From Mycobacterium kyorinense (GTDB lineage Bacteria > Actinomycetota > Actinomycetes > Mycobacteriales > Mycobacteriaceae), in contig NZ_LZKJ01000173.1 of assembly GCF_001672775.1 (NCBI RefSeq), positions 21,348 through 85,347 of the forward strand: a DNA stretch of 64,000 nucleotides. The letters are read 5' to 3'. Positions 61,550-64,000 of this stretch are shown piece after piece; the first letter of the stretch is position 1, and each line of letters starts with the position of its first letter. The position numbers and the translations under genes are program-made. The notes under the pieces are model-generated. The model was not told where the DNA came from and ran no database searches. It saw only the letters and a program-made list of their open reading frames with translations.

Positions 61550-61852
61550 ATGCTGCTGACACTCAGGGAGCAGGAACGCTTGCTCATTCATGTGGCGGCG
61601 GAGGTGGCGTTGAAACGGCGCAAGCGTGGCCTCAAGCTCAACTTGCCTGAGGCCACTGCGGTGATCACGCAGTTTTTACTCGAGGGCGCACGCGACGGAC
61701 GCACCAAGGCCGATTTGCAGGATGCCGCGCGCAGTGTGCTCAAGCGCGAAGACGTCATGGACGGCGTCCCGGAGATGCTGCAACAGCTGCACCTGGAAGC
61801 AACCTTTCCGGACGGCACCAAGCTGATCACCGTTCCCGAGCCGATTCATTGA
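61550..61852 (+). CDS. ureA: Urease gamma subunit
   Basis: A 100-residue UreA: 'MLLTLREQERLLIHVAAEVA', 'KLNLPEATAVITQFLLEGAR', 'LKREDVMDGVPEML', 'ATFPDGTKLITVPEPI'. The length is that of standard single UreA. A GTG at 61508 in frame would add 14 residues without homology. No strong ribosome site is visible. With ureB and ureC it forms the (alpha-beta-gamma)3 enzyme that splits urea to ammonia and carbamate. Confidence 0.95.
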   Translation: MLLTLREQERLLIHVAAEVALKRRKRGLKLNLPEATAVITQFLLEGARDGRTKADLQDAARSVLKREDVMDGVPEMLQQLHLEATFPDGTKLITVPEPIH

Positions 61853-61859
61853 GGACGCG

Positions 61860-62453
61860 ATGAGCCGCTTCACCGACAAGATCAAAGACACCGTCACCAA
61901 CCAGATGCAGCGAGCGTTGGCCGCGGGGAAGGGGCAAGGGGCAGCGACCAAGGCGGTGGCCGCCGGCCAACGGATACTGGCGCGCACTCCGATTCTGGAC
62001 AGAGTCGTCGAGACGGTGGATCGGCATACCCCGCCGCCAAGTCGCAAGCGTCCGGGCACCGGCAAGACGGTTCCGCTGGGGTCGGGCAAAGGCGGCGCGA
62101 TCGCGCTCGTGCAGCCCGGGGCGGACTCCAGCATGAAACCCGGTGCGCCCGGTTGCATCATCTTCGGCCGGGAGCCGGTGCCGATCAATGTCGGATGCGA
62201 GGTGACCACCATCAAAGTGGTCAACACGGGTGACCGCCCGATCTCGGTTGGCTCGCATTATCACTTCGCCGAGGCGAACCCCGCACTCGAGTTCGACCGC
62301 GAGGCGGCCTGGGGCAAACGGCAGAACATCATTTCCAGCGGTATCACGCGCTTCGATCCCGGCGTCACTCAGGAAATCGAGCTGATTCCCTTCGGCGGCA
62401 GGAGAATTGCCGCCGGCTTCCGCGGCGAATGCGGGGGACCGCTGGATGGCTGA
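61860..62453 (+). CDS. ureB: Urease beta subunit with long N-terminal extension
   Basis: A 197-residue protein. Residues about 100-197 are a UreB domain ('INVGCEVTTIKVVNTGDRP', 'VGSHYHFAEANPALEFDRE', 'TRFDPGVTQEIELIPFGG'). Residues 1-95 are extra: a basic amphipathic helix region ('FTDKIKDTVTNQMQRALAAG') and a Pro/Gly/Lys linker. Standard UreB is about 100-110 residues. It begins 7 bp after ureA and overlaps ureC by 8 bp. Confidence 0.92.
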   Translation: MSRFTDKIKDTVTNQMQRALAAGKGQGAATKAVAAGQRILARTPILDRVVETVDRHTPPPSRKRPGTGKTVPLGSGKGGAIALVQPGADSSMKPGAPGCIIFGREPVPINVGCEVTTIKVVNTGDRPISVGSHYHFAEANPALEFDREAAWGKRQNIISSGITRFDPGVTQEIELIPFGGRRIAAGFRGECGGPLDG

Positions 62454-63831
62454 AATTCCCCGGCCGCTCTACGAGTCGATGCTCGGTCCCACCACCGGGG
62501 ACCGGCTTCGCCTGGCCGACACCGACTTGTTCATTGAAATCGAGGAAGACCGCTGCGTCGGCGGCAATGAGATCGTGTTCGGTGGGGGCAAATCCGGCCG
62601 GGAATCTCAGGGCCAGTCGCACACGCCACGCTCGCAGGGCACTCCCGACCTGGTGGTCACCAACGTGGTGATTCTGGACTACTGGGGGATCATCAAGGCC
62701 GACGTCGGGGTGCGCGACGGCCACTTCACCGCGATCGGCAAGTCGGGCAACCCCGACATCATGGACGATGTCCACCCGGATCTGGTGATCGGCCCATCCA
62801 CCGAGATCATGAACGGCACCGGCATGATCATGACGGCCGGCGCGATCGATACCCACGTCCACTTCGTCTCCCCGGACATGAGCCTGGTCGGGTTGCAGGC
62901 CGGGATCACCACGTTCGTCGGCGGCGGTAACGGACCCACCGACGGTTCCAAAGCGACGCTGGCCACCCCGGGCGCATGGTGGCTGGCGCGGATGCTGGAG
63001 GGCTTCGACCCGTGGCCGGTGAATGTGGCATTCCTGGGGCGTGGCACCACGATCTCGGCGGAGTCGCTGTGGGAACAGCTGCGCGCCGGGGCAGCCGGCT
63101 TCAAGGTCCATGAAGATTGGGGCGCCTCGCCGGCCGCCATCGACGCCGCCTTGCGCGTGGCCGATGACGCCGGCGTGCAGGTCGCCATTCACAGCGACAC
63201 GCTCAACGAGACCGGGTTCGTCGAGACACTCATCGACACCGTGGCGGGGCGGTCTTTTCACAGCTTCCACACCGAGGGCGCCGGCGGCGGACACGCGCCC
63301 GACATCATCCGGCTCGCCGGCGAATCCAACGCGCTGCCGTCGTCGACGACACCGACCCGGCCGTTCACCGTCAACACCGTCGACGAGCAACTCGACATGG
63401 TCCTTGTCGCACATCAACTCAACCCGAAGATCCCCGCTGAATTGCAGTTCGCCGAAAGCCGGGTACGCGCCGGCACCATCGCTGCCGAGGACATCCTGCA
63501 AGACATCGGCGCGATCTCCGCGATGCAGTCGGACGCCCAGGCCATGGGACGGCTCGGCGAGACGAACGCGACACTGGTGGCCGCCGCGGCGCGGGTATGG
63601 GCGTTGTACCCCAGCCGCGGCAATACCGGCTGGGGTGTGGGCACCGATGCGCTCGGGTCGCCGAGCAGTGCCATCGCTGCCATTCCGCCCTTGAACACCA
63701 CAGTCGGCTTGACGCCGAACAGCGCCGGTGTCCACAACACGAAGTCCGCCAGTTTGCCCGGCGCGATCGAGCCGATCTCGTCGTCGAGGCCGTGGATCAG
63801 CGCCGGACAGATGGTGGTCTTGGCGACGTAG
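62446..63831 (+). pseudogene. ureC: Urease alpha subunit, 5' part, broken at residue 373
   Basis: From ATG at 62446 ('MAEIPRPLYESMLGPTTGDR') the protein follows UreC to residue 373 (base 63564). Nickel and catalytic residues are present with a +3 offset to Klebsiella: His137 and His139 ('THVHF'), carbamylated Lys220 and His222 ('GFKVHEDWG'), His249, His275, His323, Asp363 ('QSDAQAMGR'). The flap Cys is Ala322 ('MVLVAHQLNP'). After base 63564 the frame runs 89 codons into reversed ureC sequence and stops. The missing C-terminus is on the minus strand. Whether the break is real or a chimera is open; I favour a chimera. Confidence 0.9.
63488..63564 (+). repeat. Inverted repeat, left arm (in ureC)
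   Basis: 77 bp that are perfectly repeated in reverse complement at 63924-64000. The arm starts at 'AGGACATCCTGCA' and ends at 'GGCGAGACG'. The right arm reaches the last base of the window, so the true length may be greater. Confidence 0.97.
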
Positions 63832-64000
63832 CGGCGTGCTCGCTCATTGTCGGCCAGTTCATTTGGCGACAGCTGGCCGCGCAGCTGTTTCATCGCGTGC
63901 GCCGTCTGCCAGGTACGCAGCACCGTCTCGCCGAGCCGTCCCATGGCCTGGGCGTCCGACTGCATCGCGGAGATCGCGCCGATGTCTTGCAGGATGTCCT
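63565..64000 (-). pseudogene. ureC: Displaced ureC segment on the reverse strand
   Basis: Read from the window edge leftward, the minus strand gives 'EDILQDIGAISAMQSDAQAM', then, in the same frame past the arm, 'VLRTWQTAHAMKQLRGQL', 'RRYVAKTTICPALIHGLDD', 'GKLADFVLWTPALFGVKP', 'DPSASVPTPQPVLPR', 'AAAATSVAFV'. This is the normal continuation of UreC after residue 373, about 120 residues, ending near base 63570 where the left arm begins. About 75 C-terminal residues of UreC are nowhere in the window. Confidence 0.93.
63924..64000 (-). repeat. Inverted repeat, right arm (window edge)
   Basis: Exact reverse complement of 63488-63564. The 359 bp between the arms are single copy. The joint shows a short inverted match: the far end of the loop reads GTCTCGCCG on the minus strand, which is complementary to CGGCGAGAC at the left joint. 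Confidence 0.97.

Noticed and set aside
63565..63923. A site-specific invertible switch within ureC
   Set aside because: An invertible segment would be followed by the remainder of ureC. The sequence after the right joint is instead the reverse complement of the left flank, which fits a fold-back and not a switch.

Overview
The window is high-GC actinobacterial DNA that I assign to a slow-growing, non-tuberculous Mycobacterium. The reasons are an antigen 85B gene, mycobacterial-only families (DUF2563, the 13E12-repeat DUF222/HNH nuclease, LppJ-like and Rv1893-like proteins), tandem IdeR iron boxes before bfrA, KstR-like operators, and long stretches of gene order that, from memory, match M. 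tuberculosis Rv1872c to Rv1902c (lldD2, Rv1873, bfrA, Rv1877, glnA3, Rv1879, cyp140, Rv1882c, Rv1883c, fbpB, Rv1893, Rv1894c, Rv1896c, dtd, Rv1898, lppD remnant, lipJ, cinA, nanT). The backbone is cut by accessory blocks that the M. tuberculosis locus lacks. An intact oxyR next to ahpC-ahpD and the presence of lon also separate it from the M. tuberculosis complex.

Layout. 1-808: part of a DUF72 gene and a HhH DNA-repair-like gene. 992-5360: a secreted CHAP hydrolase, then a membrane KTN-RyR protein and a TIR protein with an outer PknH_C-like sensor. This pair is my best candidate for an undescribed signalling or defence module. 5393-8106: a deazaflavin-dependent reductase and Lon. 8288-11916: a tightly packed five-gene cluster that looks like a type VII secretion effector with a helical partner, an LpqN-like protein and two tandem duplicated membrane proteins. 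11987-13498: a 13E12-type HNH protein. 13641-21945: lldD2, DUF1810, an amylase-like gene, the ahpD-ahpC/oxyR peroxide module, a thioesterase/EthD/enoyl-CoA hydratase group behind a KstR-like box, and the bfd/bfrA iron-storage pair. 21985-36102: an MFS exporter, glnA3 with a FluG-like amidohydrolase, lipid and amide hydrolases, a thioesterase, and the SRPBCC-SDR-cyp140 operon. 36191-37932: small accessory genes at the place where rpfC would be expected. 37957-48287: fbpB, an ASKHA-like membrane protein, F420 and YceI proteins, an alcohol dehydrogenase, a CYP125 paralogue, and a nitronate monooxygenase/reductase/SDR group around a strong KstR-like operator. 48303-54755: a methyltransferase, a two-gene MEDS anti-sigma/antagonist module, dtd, a truncated macro domain, cinA and the hydrolase-cyclase lipJ. 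54765-59956: nanT, hydrolases and a Rieske protein. 60072-64000: an XRE-like paralogue, an MBL-fold protein and a divergent urease (ureA, long ureB, ureC).

The right edge is abnormal. ureC runs normally to residue 373. It is then followed by its own downstream sequence in reverse orientation, and then by a perfect reverse complement of at least 77 bp of itself that runs off the window. That geometry is a fold-back inverted duplication, probably an assembly or amplification chimera, and any ureC annotation there should be treated as broken.

Two regulatory themes recur: KstR-like operators (lipid and sterol catabolism) and iron/peroxide control (IdeR, OxyR). I saw no tRNA, rRNA, CRISPR array or intact insertion sequence.
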